Source of the DNA: an uncultured bacterium
Lineage (GTDB): Bacteria > Cyanobacteriota > Vampirovibrionia > Gastranaerophilales > Gastranaerophilaceae
Length of the DNA stretch: 54,313 bases
NCBI GenBank assembly: GCA_902795965.1
Contig: CADBNI010000048.1
Coordinates: 1 to 54,313 of the forward strand
Direction of reading: 5' to 3'
The notes beneath the pieces are model-generated. The model was not told the origin of the DNA and made no database searches. It saw only the letters and a program-made list of their open reading frames with translations. Positions 25,399-34,179 of this stretch are shown here, piece after piece. The translations under genes were made by a program, and so were the position numbers. Within the stretch, counting starts at the first letter, position 1. Each line of letters starts with the position of its first letter.

Positions 25399-26667
25399 TT
25401 ACACCTGAACTCTTATCAGACTGTTGACTTTTGAGCCGTCAGCCTCTATAAGTTTAATCGCGTTTTGCATTGCGCTTTCCGAGGCAATTTCGGTTATAAC
25501 GGTTATATCTGCCGTATTGTCCTCGCCTACGCATTTTTGAACGATACTTGCCAAGCTGATATTGTTCTCCGCGCAAATCGTTCCGATTTTGCCTATTACA
25601 CCCATATTATTTTTTGCGTTGATAGAAAGATAATATTTATTCTTTGTTTGTGTAATATCAATCATATTAGCAGTTTCTTCGTGACGACATCTCATCATAG
25701 GCAAGATATAATCGGAATTTCCCAATTCCGCAACGATTGATAAAATATCACCGACAACAGAACTTGCGGTCGGAAATTCTCCCGCACCCGGTCCTGAAAG
25801 CGTAATTGAGCCGACAGGTTCGCCCGTAAGCGTAACCGCATTGGTTACATAATCTATATGTGCAAGGGTTGCTTTTTTGGAAACAAGCATGGGGTGAACT
25901 CTTACGTCAGCGTTACCGTTTTCGTCAATTTGTCCCGATGCAATAAGTTTTATTTTGTAACCCAAATCGTTTGCGGCTTTCATGTCTTGTGCGCGAATTT
26001 TTGTAATCCCTTCGCGATAAATATTTTCGATTTTAATTCGTTTTTTAAACGTAATTGTAGCAAGCGTTGCAATTTTGTATGCCGCATCAAACCCTTCAAC
26101 GTCACCTGTCGGGTCAGCTTCGGCATAACCCAATTCCTGCGCCTCTTTCAAAACATCATTATAAGATGCACCCTGCATATCCATTTTTGTTAAAATATAG
26201 TTTGTTGTACCGTTTACGATAGCTTCAATTTTGTTAATTTTATTTCCTGCCAAAATCGTTTTTATCGGCATTATCAAAGGGATACCGCCTGCAATAGCTG
26301 CCTCGTACAAAATAACTTTGTTATGTTGTTCGGCAAATGTAAAAAGTTCTTCTCCTCTTTTGGCAAGGAGTTCTTTGTTAGCGGTAACAATATGTTTGCC
26401 GTTTTCTATCGCTTTTGTAATAAGTTCAAATGCGGGGTTTATACCGCCTATAAGTTCGGCAACAATGTCAATTTCGGGATTGTTCACAACTTCATAAGGA
26501 TTATCCGTCAAAATCGAGTTGTCCAAACCTTCTATATTGCGCGGTTTATTCAAATTTTTCACCGCAATTTTTACAACTTCAACGTTATCAAAGTTTTTTA
26601 ATGTTTTAAAAACTCCCGAACCGACCGTGCCGAGTCCTATCAATCCGATTTTAATTTTTCTGTTCAT
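25399..26667 (-). CDS. hom: Homoserine dehydrogenase
   Basis: 422 residues: an N-terminal NAD(P)-binding fold (IGLIGLGTVGSGVFKTL), the catalytic domain with TGDVEGFDAAYKIATLA, and a C-terminal ACT domain from about 345 (NNMGVIGKIGTICAENNISL), implying threonine feedback control. It reduces aspartate semialdehyde to homoserine. Upstream of thrC in the same direction. Confidence 0.95.
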   Translation of the reverse strand: MNRKIKIGLIGLGTVGSGVFKTLKNFDNVEVVKIAVKNLNKPRNIEGLDNSILTDNPYEVVNNPEIDIVAELIGGINPAFELITKAIENGKHIVTANKELLAKRGEELFTFAEQHNKVILYEAAIAGGIPLIMPIKTILAGNKINKIEAIVNGTTNYILTKMDMQGASYNDVLKEAQELGYAEADPTGDVEGFDAAYKIATLATITFKKRIKIENIYREGITKIRAQDMKAANDLGYKIKLIASGQIDENGNADVRVHPMLVSKKATLAHIDYVTNAVTLTGEPVGSITLSGPGAGEFPTASSVVGDILSIVAELGNSDYILPMMRCRHEETANMIDITQTKNKYYLSINAKNNMGVIGKIGTICAENNISLASIVQKCVGEDNTADITVITEIASESAMQNAIKLIEADGSKVNSLIRVQV

Positions 26668-26689
26668 ATTGAGATTATAGCATAAATAA

Positions 26690-26852
26690 GTGAAAGGTGA
26701 GAAGTGAAATGTGAAAGGTTCGTATCAGCGCGCAAAGCGCACGAAGATATAATGGATGAGAAGTGAAAAGCTCTTTAAATTAGTTGTTTTTGCATAATTT
26801 TGTCAAAATAACTTTTGATAAGGTCTTTTCACCTTTCACTTCTCACTTATTT
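26690..26852. repeat. Heptamer tandem repeats in inverted arrangement
   Basis: GTGAAAGGTGAGAAGTGAAA on the left and TTTTCACCTTTCACTTCTCA on the right, with GCGCGCAAAGCGCACG between. It reaches the ffh stop codon. Units are 7 bases, as at 7070-7165 and 28290-28411. Confidence 0.68.
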
Positions 26853-28277
26853 TCACTTAAATCTTCTCATCATTTTCATGGCTTTATTAATGGCATGTTT
26901 ACCCAATTTTCCGTTAAAACCGCCAAGTCCGCCCATGTTACCCATACGACTCATGTCAGGCATACCGCCTTTGAACATGCTTTTCATATCGGTCATACCT
27001 TTCATCATCATTCGCATTTGTTCAAACTGTTTGATGAACGCGTTGATTTCAGCCAAATCCATTCCGCACCCTTTTGCAATACGTTTTTTACGGCTTGTGT
27101 TAATCAAATCGGGGTTGTTGCGTTCCGCAGGCGTCATACTTGAAATAAAAACTTCCATTTTTTTGAGTTGTTTTCCGCCTTCATGAGAAATCATTTCACG
27201 GTCGTTTTTGCTGATGTTCATTCCGGGGAGCATGCCCAAAATTTGATCCATTGAGCCGAACATTTTCATTTGTTTTTGCATTTTTAAAAAATCATTATAT
27301 GAAAAACTGTTTTTGCTCATTTTTTCTTCAAGTTCTCGAGCCTGTTTTTCGTCAAAAACTTCTTGTGCGCGTTCGACAAGCGAAACAATATCTCCCATGC
27401 CCAAAATTCTTGTTGCCATGCGTTCGGGATAAAAATCCTCGAGTGCATTGAGTTTTTCGCCCGTACCCGTCAGTTTTATGGGTTTTCCCGTACAGTAAGA
27501 TACGCTCAATGCCGAACCGCCTCGGCTGTCACCGTCCAATTTTGTTAAGACAAGGCCTGTCAAACCTAACTGCGCATCAAAGTTTTCGGCTACATTTACG
27601 GCTTCTTGCCCTGTCATGGCATCTATTACAAGTAATTTTTCGGCAGGTTTAAAAATTCTGTCTATAAGCAAAAGTTCCGCCATCATATCGGTATCGATTT
27701 GTAAACGTCCTGCGGTATCAAGGATTATCGTATTAAATCCTTTTTCTTTTGCGTAATCTATTGCGACCTGAACGATTGTCTGAACATCCTTGCAATCAGG
27801 GATTGTAAAAACTTCGGTGTCAATTTCTTTTCCGAGAGTTTGGAGCTGAGATATTGCAGCGGGTCTGTATACGTCACATGCCGTTAATAGAGGATTTCGT
27901 CCTTCTTTTTTAAGTTTTACGGCAAGTTTTGCTGACGAGGTGGTTTTTCCCGAACCCTGCAAACCAAGCATCATTATAATGTTTGGGTGTCCCGAAAAAT
28001 CAAGCGGATTTTGTTCATGACCCAAAAGATTTACGAGTTCGTCATGTACAATTTTTATCAGTTGTTGAGAAGGATCAACACCTTCAAGTACTTTTTCGCC
28101 TTCGGCTTTGTCTTTTATTGACGAAATGAAGGATTTCACTACACGAAGATTAACGTCCGCCTCCAAAAGTGCGCGTCTGATTTCGCGCAAAGCCTCTTGC
28201 ATATTGTCCTGCGTAAGTTCTTTCCCGCGGGTTTTGCTGATTATATCCTGTAATTTTTCACTTAAACTGTCGAACAT
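26853..28277 (-). CDS. ffh: Signal recognition particle protein Ffh
   Basis: 474 residues from the ATG at 28277 (MFDSLSEKLQ). It has the N domain, then the G domain with GLQGSGKTTSSAKLA, DTAGRLQ and TKLDGDSRGG, and a Met-rich M domain (about 330-470) ending MKMMRRFK. It binds signal sequences and SRP RNA to target membrane proteins. SRP RNA is not seen nearby. Confidence 0.95.
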   Translation of the reverse strand: MFDSLSEKLQDIISKTRGKELTQDNMQEALREIRRALLEADVNLRVVKSFISSIKDKAEGEKVLEGVDPSQQLIKIVHDELVNLLGHEQNPLDFSGHPNIIMMLGLQGSGKTTSSAKLAVKLKKEGRNPLLTACDVYRPAAISQLQTLGKEIDTEVFTIPDCKDVQTIVQVAIDYAKEKGFNTIILDTAGRLQIDTDMMAELLLIDRIFKPAEKLLVIDAMTGQEAVNVAENFDAQLGLTGLVLTKLDGDSRGGSALSVSYCTGKPIKLTGTGEKLNALEDFYPERMATRILGMGDIVSLVERAQEVFDEKQARELEEKMSKNSFSYNDFLKMQKQMKMFGSMDQILGMLPGMNISKNDREMISHEGGKQLKKMEVFISSMTPAERNNPDLINTSRKKRIAKGCGMDLAEINAFIKQFEQMRMMMKGMTDMKSMFKGGMPDMSRMGNMGGLGGFNGKLGKHAINKAMKMMRRFK

Positions 28278-28289
28278 AAGATTAGTATA

Positions 28290-28411
28290 GCACAAAAAAG
28301 TAAAAAGTCCGTATCAGAGGTATGGATGAATAGAGGTATGGAGGTATAGCTATTTATGTGCGCTTTGCGCACCAATAAGGATTTTTCACTTTTCACCTCT
28401 CACTTCTCACA
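28290..28411. repeat. Heptamer repeats and GCGCTTTGCGC motif
   Basis: TTTTCAC-TTTTCAC-CTCTCAC-TTCTCAC at the right end, GTAAAAAGTCC at the left, GTGCGCTTTGCGCACC in the middle. Also a short AGAGGTATGGA tandem. Confidence 0.62.
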
Positions 28412-28515
28412 TTCCCTAAAAACATCATACATTTTTATGATTTATTTTCAGATTTGGTCTGCTAATATATAACCATACTCCTTAGAGAACTAAGATACAC
28501 ATATCCCTAATCAAC

Positions 28516-28548
28516 AGCTATGCACTTCGTACATAGCTTTTTTTTTAT
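28516..28548 (+). terminator. Plus-strand intrinsic terminator with no obvious gene before it
   Basis: AGCTATG-cacttcgta-CATAGCT followed by nine T on the plus strand. The flanking genes are both on the minus strand, so it either ends an unrecognised plus transcript from about 28430 or guards the XRE/prepilin 3 cassette from read-through. Confidence 0.55.
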
Positions 28549-28862
28549 TCCATAACGTTTTTTATATATTTAAAAATTTGTCTTATTTGACTGTCATTCA
28601 TTTTCTCAAATGATGTTTTAACATATTGTTTTATTAACTCAATATCATCAAAATATTCATAATTGAAAAAATCAGACAAATTTATTTCTAAAATTTTTGC
28701 AATCTTTTCTAAAGTATTAAGGGTAGGAAAATTTCTTCCCGATTCAATGACACTGATTGTATTTTGTTCCATATCAATAAGTTCAGCAACCTGTTCCTGT
28801 GTAAACCCTCTGCTTTTTCTCAATTCTTTTATTCTTTTACCGAGCTTTTTTCTGCTATCCAT
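28545..28862 (-). CDS. XRE-family regulator beside prepilin 3
   Basis: 105 residues. HTH at 8-66 (RIKELRKSRGFTQEQVAELI, DMEQNTISVIESGRNFPTL). The C-terminal helices include FEKMNDSQIRQIFKYIKNV. Divergent from prepilin 3 with a 10-base perfect inverted repeat between the two genes. Confidence 0.85.
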   Translation of the reverse strand: MDSRKKLGKRIKELRKSRGFTQEQVAELIDMEQNTISVIESGRNFPTLNTLEKIAKILEINLSDFFNYEYFDDIELIKQYVKTSFEKMNDSQIRQIFKYIKNVME

Positions 28863-28908
28863 AATAAAAATGATACAATTTTTACTGTAATAATTCTATT
28901 GAAATAAT

Positions 28909-28934
28909 TTAAGTATTTTGTAACAAATACTTAA
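28909..28934. promoter_or_regulatory. Perfect operator-like palindrome between XRE gene and prepilin 3
   Basis: TTAAGTATTT-tgtaac-AAATACTTAA: two perfect 10-base arms with a 6-base spacer, about 46 bases before the XRE start and 66 before the prepilin start. Best candidate for the XRE binding site. Confidence 0.65.
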
Positions 28935-29000
28935 TAAATTTAATTAATATTGAAATGTAATCAATAAAAAGTGGTAAAATATTATTACAGGAGGGATATT

Positions 29001-29678
29001 ATGAATAAAAAAATTGCATTCACACTCGCCGAAGTCCTTATCACCCTTGGCATAATCGGAGTTGTTGCGGCTATAACCATGCCGACAATTATTCAAAAAC
29101 AAAACGAAAAGGCGACAATCACAAAATTAAAAAAAGAATACAGCGTAATGAGCAACGCCCTATTGAATGCTATAAGCGAATACGGAGACCCCGAACATTG
29201 GGGAACAAAAAGTTATACATATAAAAACGACAATGGTGATGATGTTGAAAACAACTTTGCAGATATTGATGTAATTACAAAATATTTAAAAATTGTCGAA
29301 GATTGCGGACATGAGGCAAAAGGCTGCTTTGCACACAGGTATAAACGACTGGATGACTCACAAGAGAGGGATTTTGAAAATTTGTCTTATTACAGAAAAT
29401 TTATTTTAGCTGACGGAACACTTGTTGCCATACAAGGCTATGGTGAACCCGGTAATGGTGAAATCTGGATTGATATCAACGGCAAAAATCCGCCTAATAT
29501 TGCAGGCAAAGATTTGTTTTTATTTTATTTATCAAATCATAAAATAGGACCGTATTTTCAAAGGAAAGTTTCCGATAATGGTTATGAGGCATCAGGCTGG
29601 ATTTTGGCTTTTGATAATATGGATTATTTGCATTGTAACGACAAATTGTCATGGGAAGGTAAGCATTCGTGCAAGTAA
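29001..29678 (+). CDS. Prepilin-like protein 3
   Basis: 225 residues from the ATG at 29001; AGGAGGG lies 9 bases upstream. Leader MNKKIA then FTLAEVLITLGIIGVVAA. The residue before the cleavage site is Ala instead of the usual Gly, which prepilin peptidases can accept. The DINGKNPPNIAGKDLFLF loop is present. The tail differs from the WKI..DYPW type and ends KLSWEGKHSCK. Confidence 0.86.
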   Translation: MNKKIAFTLAEVLITLGIIGVVAAITMPTIIQKQNEKATITKLKKEYSVMSNALLNAISEYGDPEHWGTKSYTYKNDNGDDVENNFADIDVITKYLKIVEDCGHEAKGCFAHRYKRLDDSQERDFENLSYYRKFILADGTLVAIQGYGEPGNGEIWIDINGKNPPNIAGKDLFLFYLSNHKIGPYFQRKVSDNGYEASGWILAFDNMDYLHCNDKLSWEGKHSCK

Positions 29679-29716
29679 ATATTTTTCAAGTTTTTAACAT
29701 TCATAAATTTACACAC

Positions 29717-29802
29717 TTGACAAATAATAAATTGTATGATATAAAGTGGGTGGGGTAAATGTATATTTATAAGTCTTGTTATTCGACAAGACTTTCTTTT
29801 TG
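29717..29802 (+). ncRNA. Candidate small RNA with consensus promoter and terminator
   Basis: TTGACA (29717-29722), 17-base spacer, TATAAA (29740-29745), then about 20 bases from the predicted start to a hairpin AAGTCTTGT-tattcg-ACAAGACTT (29771-29794) followed by TCTTTTT. The transcript would be about 50 bases (about 29752-29802). A small reading frame from the ATG near 29759 extends past the terminator, so it is unlikely to be the product. Confidence 0.5.
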
Positions 29803-29930
29803 CCCAAAACCCCGTTGTAATAATGTTTTTTGCCATTTGTAAAATTAATGTAACAAATCACCTTTTTTGTTAAAGTTTTCTTCAAAAAAATCCGAGATTA
29901 AATTTACGAACACATTAATCGGAGGTTCAG

Positions 29931-30281
29931 ATGAATTTAAACTTGGAGAAAGTTACTGTTCTGGACAGTAACGCACTTGCCAACGAAATCATGCATGACA
30001 TTGATGATGTTGATTCCATGGAGAGAATGCTTGATTTTGAACTTAGTTCGGCTGATTTGTTTAAAATTGATTGTGCAATTTTAAACTCATTGCGAAATAA
30101 TTCCGACTTTTCGCGGGATTTGTTACATCAGCTTGAAACGGGGAAATTTGAAATGATTACGGAACGTCCCCAAAAATCTTTTGAGTTACACAAACAGGAG
30201 GCTTTAATGGATATTACTTTACCCTTACAAGATTTGTTTGACGATTTGGCTGTTATTGTAGAAGAATCATTAAGGAGTTGA
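29931..30281 (+). CDS. Hypothetical acidic protein
   Basis: 116 residues, CGGAGG 8 bases before the ATG. Mostly helical and acidic (MHDIDDVDSMERMLDFELSS, LPLQDLFDDLAVIVEESLRS). No signal peptide or known motif. Coupled to the small gene starting 3 bases after its stop. Confidence 0.6.
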   Translation: MNLNLEKVTVLDSNALANEIMHDIDDVDSMERMLDFELSSADLFKIDCAILNSLRNNSDFSRDLLHQLETGKFEMITERPQKSFELHKQEALMDITLPLQDLFDDLAVIVEESLRS

Positions 30282-30284
30282 AAA

Positions 30285-30464
30285 ATGAGAAGAAAAAAAT
30301 TTAAACCGCCCGAATTGGTTATTGATTATTCGGAAATTGTACCCGTAGAGGATTTTGAACCCATTATTCTTACGGATAAAATCCTTAAAGAGTACAAATT
30401 AAAAGTTGATAAAACAAAAATTGAAAACTTTAAAGATATAAACTTTATCAGCATTTTTGAATAA
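30285..30464 (+). CDS. Small hypothetical protein, 59 residues
   Basis: MRRKKFKPPELVIDYSEIVP followed by an acidic and then Lys-rich part ending FKDINFISIFE. AAGGAG is 9 bases before the ATG and the gene starts right after the preceding stop, so translation is likely. Convergent with der. No family recognised. Confidence 0.6.
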   Translation: MRRKKFKPPELVIDYSEIVPVEDFEPIILTDKILKEYKLKVDKTKIENFKDINFISIFE

Positions 30465-30480
30465 GAGGTATTTATACCTC

Positions 30481-31806
30481 TTATTTTTTGTCCGAGCGTT
30501 CACGAACGGAAAGTTTTACGGGTGTGCCAAAGAATCCGAACGCTTCTCTCAATTTGTTTTCAATATAGCGTTTGTAATGATCTTTCATCAAGTCCGCATT
30601 GTTTGCAAAAATAACTATATGCGGAGGTTGTACCCCTGTTTGGGTTACATACATTATTTTTAAGCGTTTACCTTTTGAGGAGGCGGGAGGATTGAGCATG
30701 TAGGCCTCTTTTATAACTTTATTCAAAAGCCCTGTTGATATGCGTTTTGTACATTCCGCATAAACATTCTCAGCCTCGACAAATATTTGGTTAAGCCTTT
30801 GTTTTGTTACGGCAGAAATAAATATTTTCGGTGCGTATTCGAGGAACGGTATATCGTTAGCCAACTTTTTGTTGTATTGGTTAATCGTATTGGATTGTTT
30901 ATCTTCGATTAAATCCCATTTATTAATTGCGATAATCAGTCCTTTGCCCGCTTCCGTAATAATTGAGGCAATTTTTTTATCCTGATCGGAAACCCCTTGG
31001 GTTGCATCAATTACCAAAAGTGCAACATCACAATCTCTGATTGAACGAATTGCTCTGTCAACGGCAAATTTTTCGACACCCCAATTAACTTTTGATTTTT
31101 TTCTTATGCCTGCCGTATCGACAATCACAAATTCTCTGTCTTTATATTTTATAAAACTGTCAATACTGTCGCGGGTTGTTCCTGAAATGTCCGAAACAAT
31201 TACCCTGTTTTCGTTTAAAAGTGCGTTTACGATAGATGATTTTCCCGCATTCGGACGTCCGACTATTGCAATTTTAATTGTGTTGTCGTCCTGTGTTTCA
31301 ATATCTTGTTCAAAATCTTCCGTCACAAGGTCTAACAAATCTCCGACACCACCGCTTCCATGAAGTGCCGAAATCCCAATGGGTTCACCTATTGCAAGTG
31401 AATAAAAATCATTTACCATTAAAAGTGATTCGGGGTTATCGGATTTGTTAACCGCCAAAAATACAGGCTTTTTCGATTGGCGTAAAATGTTTGCAATATC
31501 GTAGTCGATTGGGTTTACACCTTCTTTTCCGTCAACGATAAAAATGATTTTGTCGGCTTCTTCACAGGCAATTTTTGCCTGATCAAAAATAGAAAGCATA
31601 ATTTCGTCTTCGTCACCGGGGATAATTCCGCCTGTGTCGATTACGGTAAAAATTTTGTTTTGCCACTCAACGTCAAAATAAATTCTATCGCGCGTAACCC
31701 CCGGCAAATCGTCGACGATAGAGTTTCTTGTACCTATCAAACGGTTTACGAAGGTTGATTTTCCGACATTCGGACGTCCTACTATTGCAACAATCGGTTT
31801 TGACAT
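30481..31806 (-). CDS. der: Ribosome biogenesis GTPase Der (EngA)
   Basis: 441 residues with the tandem GTPase domains unique to Der: GRPNVGKSTFVNRL near 10 and GRPNAGKSSIVNAL near 181, each with DTGG/DTAG and NKSD/NKWD motifs, then the C-terminal KH-like domain. Acts in 50S subunit assembly. Its start shares a base with the stop of the 84-residue gene upstream. Confidence 0.96.
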   Translation of the reverse strand: MSKPIVAIVGRPNVGKSTFVNRLIGTRNSIVDDLPGVTRDRIYFDVEWQNKIFTVIDTGGIIPGDEDEIMLSIFDQAKIACEEADKIIFIVDGKEGVNPIDYDIANILRQSKKPVFLAVNKSDNPESLLMVNDFYSLAIGEPIGISALHGSGGVGDLLDLVTEDFEQDIETQDDNTIKIAIVGRPNAGKSSIVNALLNENRVIVSDISGTTRDSIDSFIKYKDREFVIVDTAGIRKKSKVNWGVEKFAVDRAIRSIRDCDVALLVIDATQGVSDQDKKIASIITEAGKGLIIAINKWDLIEDKQSNTINQYNKKLANDIPFLEYAPKIFISAVTKQRLNQIFVEAENVYAECTKRISTGLLNKVIKEAYMLNPPASSKGKRLKIMYVTQTGVQPPHIVIFANNADLMKDHYKRYIENKLREAFGFFGTPVKLSVRERSDKK

Positions 31807-32060
31807 TAATTTTTACCTATTTTTTCTTTTTGTTCTTTCAAACGTTGTTTAAACAACACTTTTTGAAAAATATTATACATTTTTTCGTTATTAACAACCG
31901 TAATTTGTGTTTTTTTATTCACAAAATCAACACCGATATAGGGTTTTTGGCTGAAAATATTATTTTCGATATTTACAAGCTGAAACAGCCCGTCAGTTAG
32001 TACACTGATGGGCTCTCTCAAAAATATTTCAAATGTTTTTCGAATATCGAATTTTTTCAT
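31806..32060 (-). CDS. Hypothetical 84-residue protein between TPR gene and der
   Basis: One-base TAATG overlaps at both ends couple it to the TPR gene and to der. The sequence MKKFDIRKTFEIFLREPISV, then PYIGVDFVNKKTQITVVNN and a basic helix KQRLKEQKEKIGK, suggests a small cytoplasmic protein, possibly RNA- or ribosome-binding. No family recognised. Confidence 0.65.
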   Translation of the reverse strand: MKKFDIRKTFEIFLREPISVLTDGLFQLVNIENNIFSQKPYIGVDFVNKKTQITVVNNEKMYNIFQKVLFKQRLKEQKEKIGKN

Positions 32061-33922
32061 TAGTGTGATTTCGGCGCAAGCTGTTGAATCTTGCTTTCGA
32101 TTGCACCTCTGTCAGATGCATCGGGGCTCATTGCCAAATACTGTTGATAGTATTTTACCGCACCGCGATAGTTAAGTTCTTTTTCATAAGACATTGCTTT
32201 CAACTTAGCAATTTGCGGGCTGTTGTGATAAAAGTCAATCGCATGGTTGCAATATTCGATTGCAGATGCGTAATTGTTTTCCTGATATTGTCTTTGAGCG
32301 ATATCAAAGAACTCGTTTGATTTTGTTTCGCAAAGGTTGATGTATTCAATACCGTTTTTCGCAATAACGTTATCGGGATCTTTCATCAATGCTTTTTGCA
32401 AAGCAACTCTTGCGGTTCTGAACTGTTTGTTGTGAACAAGAATTTCACCCAAATACAAGTCATCATCAACGTTATCGGAGAAGTTGACCGCATTTTCAAA
32501 TGCATAAACCGCATCTTTTTCTCTGCCCAAAGCCAAATATGCCTCACCTTTCAAGACATTATCCATAAGGTTGTTGCCTGCGGATTGAACAATATAGTTC
32601 AAACTGTCTTGAGAAATGGGATCTTGGTGAACAAGTCTTGCAAGTTTGAGTTTTGCAAGGTGAAGTTCCAAATCCTCGGGACATTTTTCGATTGCTTTGT
32701 TAATATAGTCATAAGCAAGGTATACTTCGCGGTTTGTTGTAATTCTGTTATTTTCACCGCGATCTTTTGACATTTCGTAATAAGTGTTTGCAAGACCAAT
32801 GATTGCATCATCATTATAAGTTGCATCACCGACCAATTTTGAAAAATAATCAAGTGCTTGATCGTATTTTCTGATGTGCAATGACATATTTGCAATTCTT
32901 AATTTGCTTTCGGAGTTATTCGGAGTAATTGCAAGAGCGGTTTTCAACTGTTCGATTGCAAATTCTTCGTCCGCACGGTTTTCGTAAACCGTAGCAAGGT
33001 TAAGATAAGGTCTTATGTTTTCAGGCTTAACAAGCTGAGCTTTTTTGAAAGAATTTATGGCAGCAGCCTGGTTTCCTTGTTTCAAATACAATTCACCCTG
33101 TAAAGTCCAACCCGGAGATGAATTGGGATTTACGTGCAAAGAGTGGTTAACCCAAGTCAATGCTTTTGAGTAGTTACCTCTGCGGGTTTCGACCTGGCTC
33201 ATGTGATACCACGCTGTGGGGTTGTGAGTATTGTATTTCATTGCTTTCATGAAATTGCTTTCGGCAGCATCAAGATTTCCGTTCATCATTTCAACAATAC
33301 CTACGTTGTCGTAAGCATTTGCGAAACTCGGGTTAATTTTCAAAGATGTTTTAAACAAATCCAAAGCATCATTTTTGTTACCCAATTTCAGTGTTGCCAT
33401 ACCCATAGCGTTGTATGCCTGATAGTAATTTTTGTCTAAGTTAACCGCATTTAAAAATTCTTTTATGGCAGAGTTAACCAATCCCCTTGTTGTTTTGATG
33501 TAATCAACGTCAGATGCCGTTTGACGCATCAAATAAACATATCCTTGCGCATAGTGAGCGACAGGGTTGTTCGGATGGCTTTTTAGCAATTTGTCAAGTT
33601 CAAACTGAGCGGGTTCAAGCTGATGTTGTTTTGCTTGAGAAACAGCTTTCAAAGCGATTAAATTCGCATCGCCCGGTTTTTGATTTAACATTTCTTTAAG
33701 TTTTTTATCTGCTTCTTCGTAATGGTTGTATTCAATCAATCTTGCAATTTCGGGGTAAGGCTGAGAGATTGATTTGATATCAATAGGCTTTGATTGCGTG
33801 TAGATATCGCCCGTATTAGCGGTATATTTCTGAACCTGAGCCTGTAATTCCTTAGCATAGACCTGAGTTGACAGTGCAGTCATAACGATAACAGATGATA
33901 TCAACAATTTTTTGTAATTCAT
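32060..33922 (-). CDS. Large secreted TPR-repeat protein
   Basis: 620 residues from the ATG at 33922 (GGAGAAAAAT upstream). Signal peptide 5-23 (LLISSVIVMTALSTQVYAK). At least ten TPR units run from about residue 55 to the C-terminus, for example AINSFKKAQLVKPENIRPYL and ALDLFKTSLKINPSFANAYD. Likely a periplasmic or envelope scaffold. First gene of the operon leading to der. Confidence 0.85.
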   Translation of the reverse strand: MNYKKLLISSVIVMTALSTQVYAKELQAQVQKYTANTGDIYTQSKPIDIKSISQPYPEIARLIEYNHYEEADKKLKEMLNQKPGDANLIALKAVSQAKQHQLEPAQFELDKLLKSHPNNPVAHYAQGYVYLMRQTASDVDYIKTTRGLVNSAIKEFLNAVNLDKNYYQAYNAMGMATLKLGNKNDALDLFKTSLKINPSFANAYDNVGIVEMMNGNLDAAESNFMKAMKYNTHNPTAWYHMSQVETRRGNYSKALTWVNHSLHVNPNSSPGWTLQGELYLKQGNQAAAINSFKKAQLVKPENIRPYLNLATVYENRADEEFAIEQLKTALAITPNNSESKLRIANMSLHIRKYDQALDYFSKLVGDATYNDDAIIGLANTYYEMSKDRGENNRITTNREVYLAYDYINKAIEKCPEDLELHLAKLKLARLVHQDPISQDSLNYIVQSAGNNLMDNVLKGEAYLALGREKDAVYAFENAVNFSDNVDDDLYLGEILVHNKQFRTARVALQKALMKDPDNVIAKNGIEYINLCETKSNEFFDIAQRQYQENNYASAIEYCNHAIDFYHNSPQIAKLKAMSYEKELNYRGAVKYYQQYLAMSPDASDRGAIESKIQQLAPKSH

Positions 33923-34033
33923 ATTTTTCTCCGAGAATAAATAATTTTCTTTTCTTCCAAAAATATTGTATAATAACAAATATAAAAAATCAATAATGTA
34001 AATGATGTATAAGAATTATTGATAATTTATATT

Positions 34034-34170
34034 ACGGGTAGGATAAGTAAGATAAGTTTGATAAGTAGGGTAAGTACTTATCGGAATAATTGCCCGATAA
34101 AATTTTACTGATACATATTTATTTAAAGTACTTATCAAACTCACCAAACTTACCTGACTTATCCAACTTT
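34034..34170. repeat. Nonamer tandem repeats in inverted arrangement
   Basis: GGATAAGTAAGATAAGTTTG then GATAAGTAGGGTAAGTACTT on the left and ACTTATCAAACTCACCAAAC plus ACTTATCCAAC on the right, separated by about 60 bases. It ends nine bases before the recombinase start codon. Confidence 0.7.
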
Positions 34171-34179
34171 AAAAAAGCT

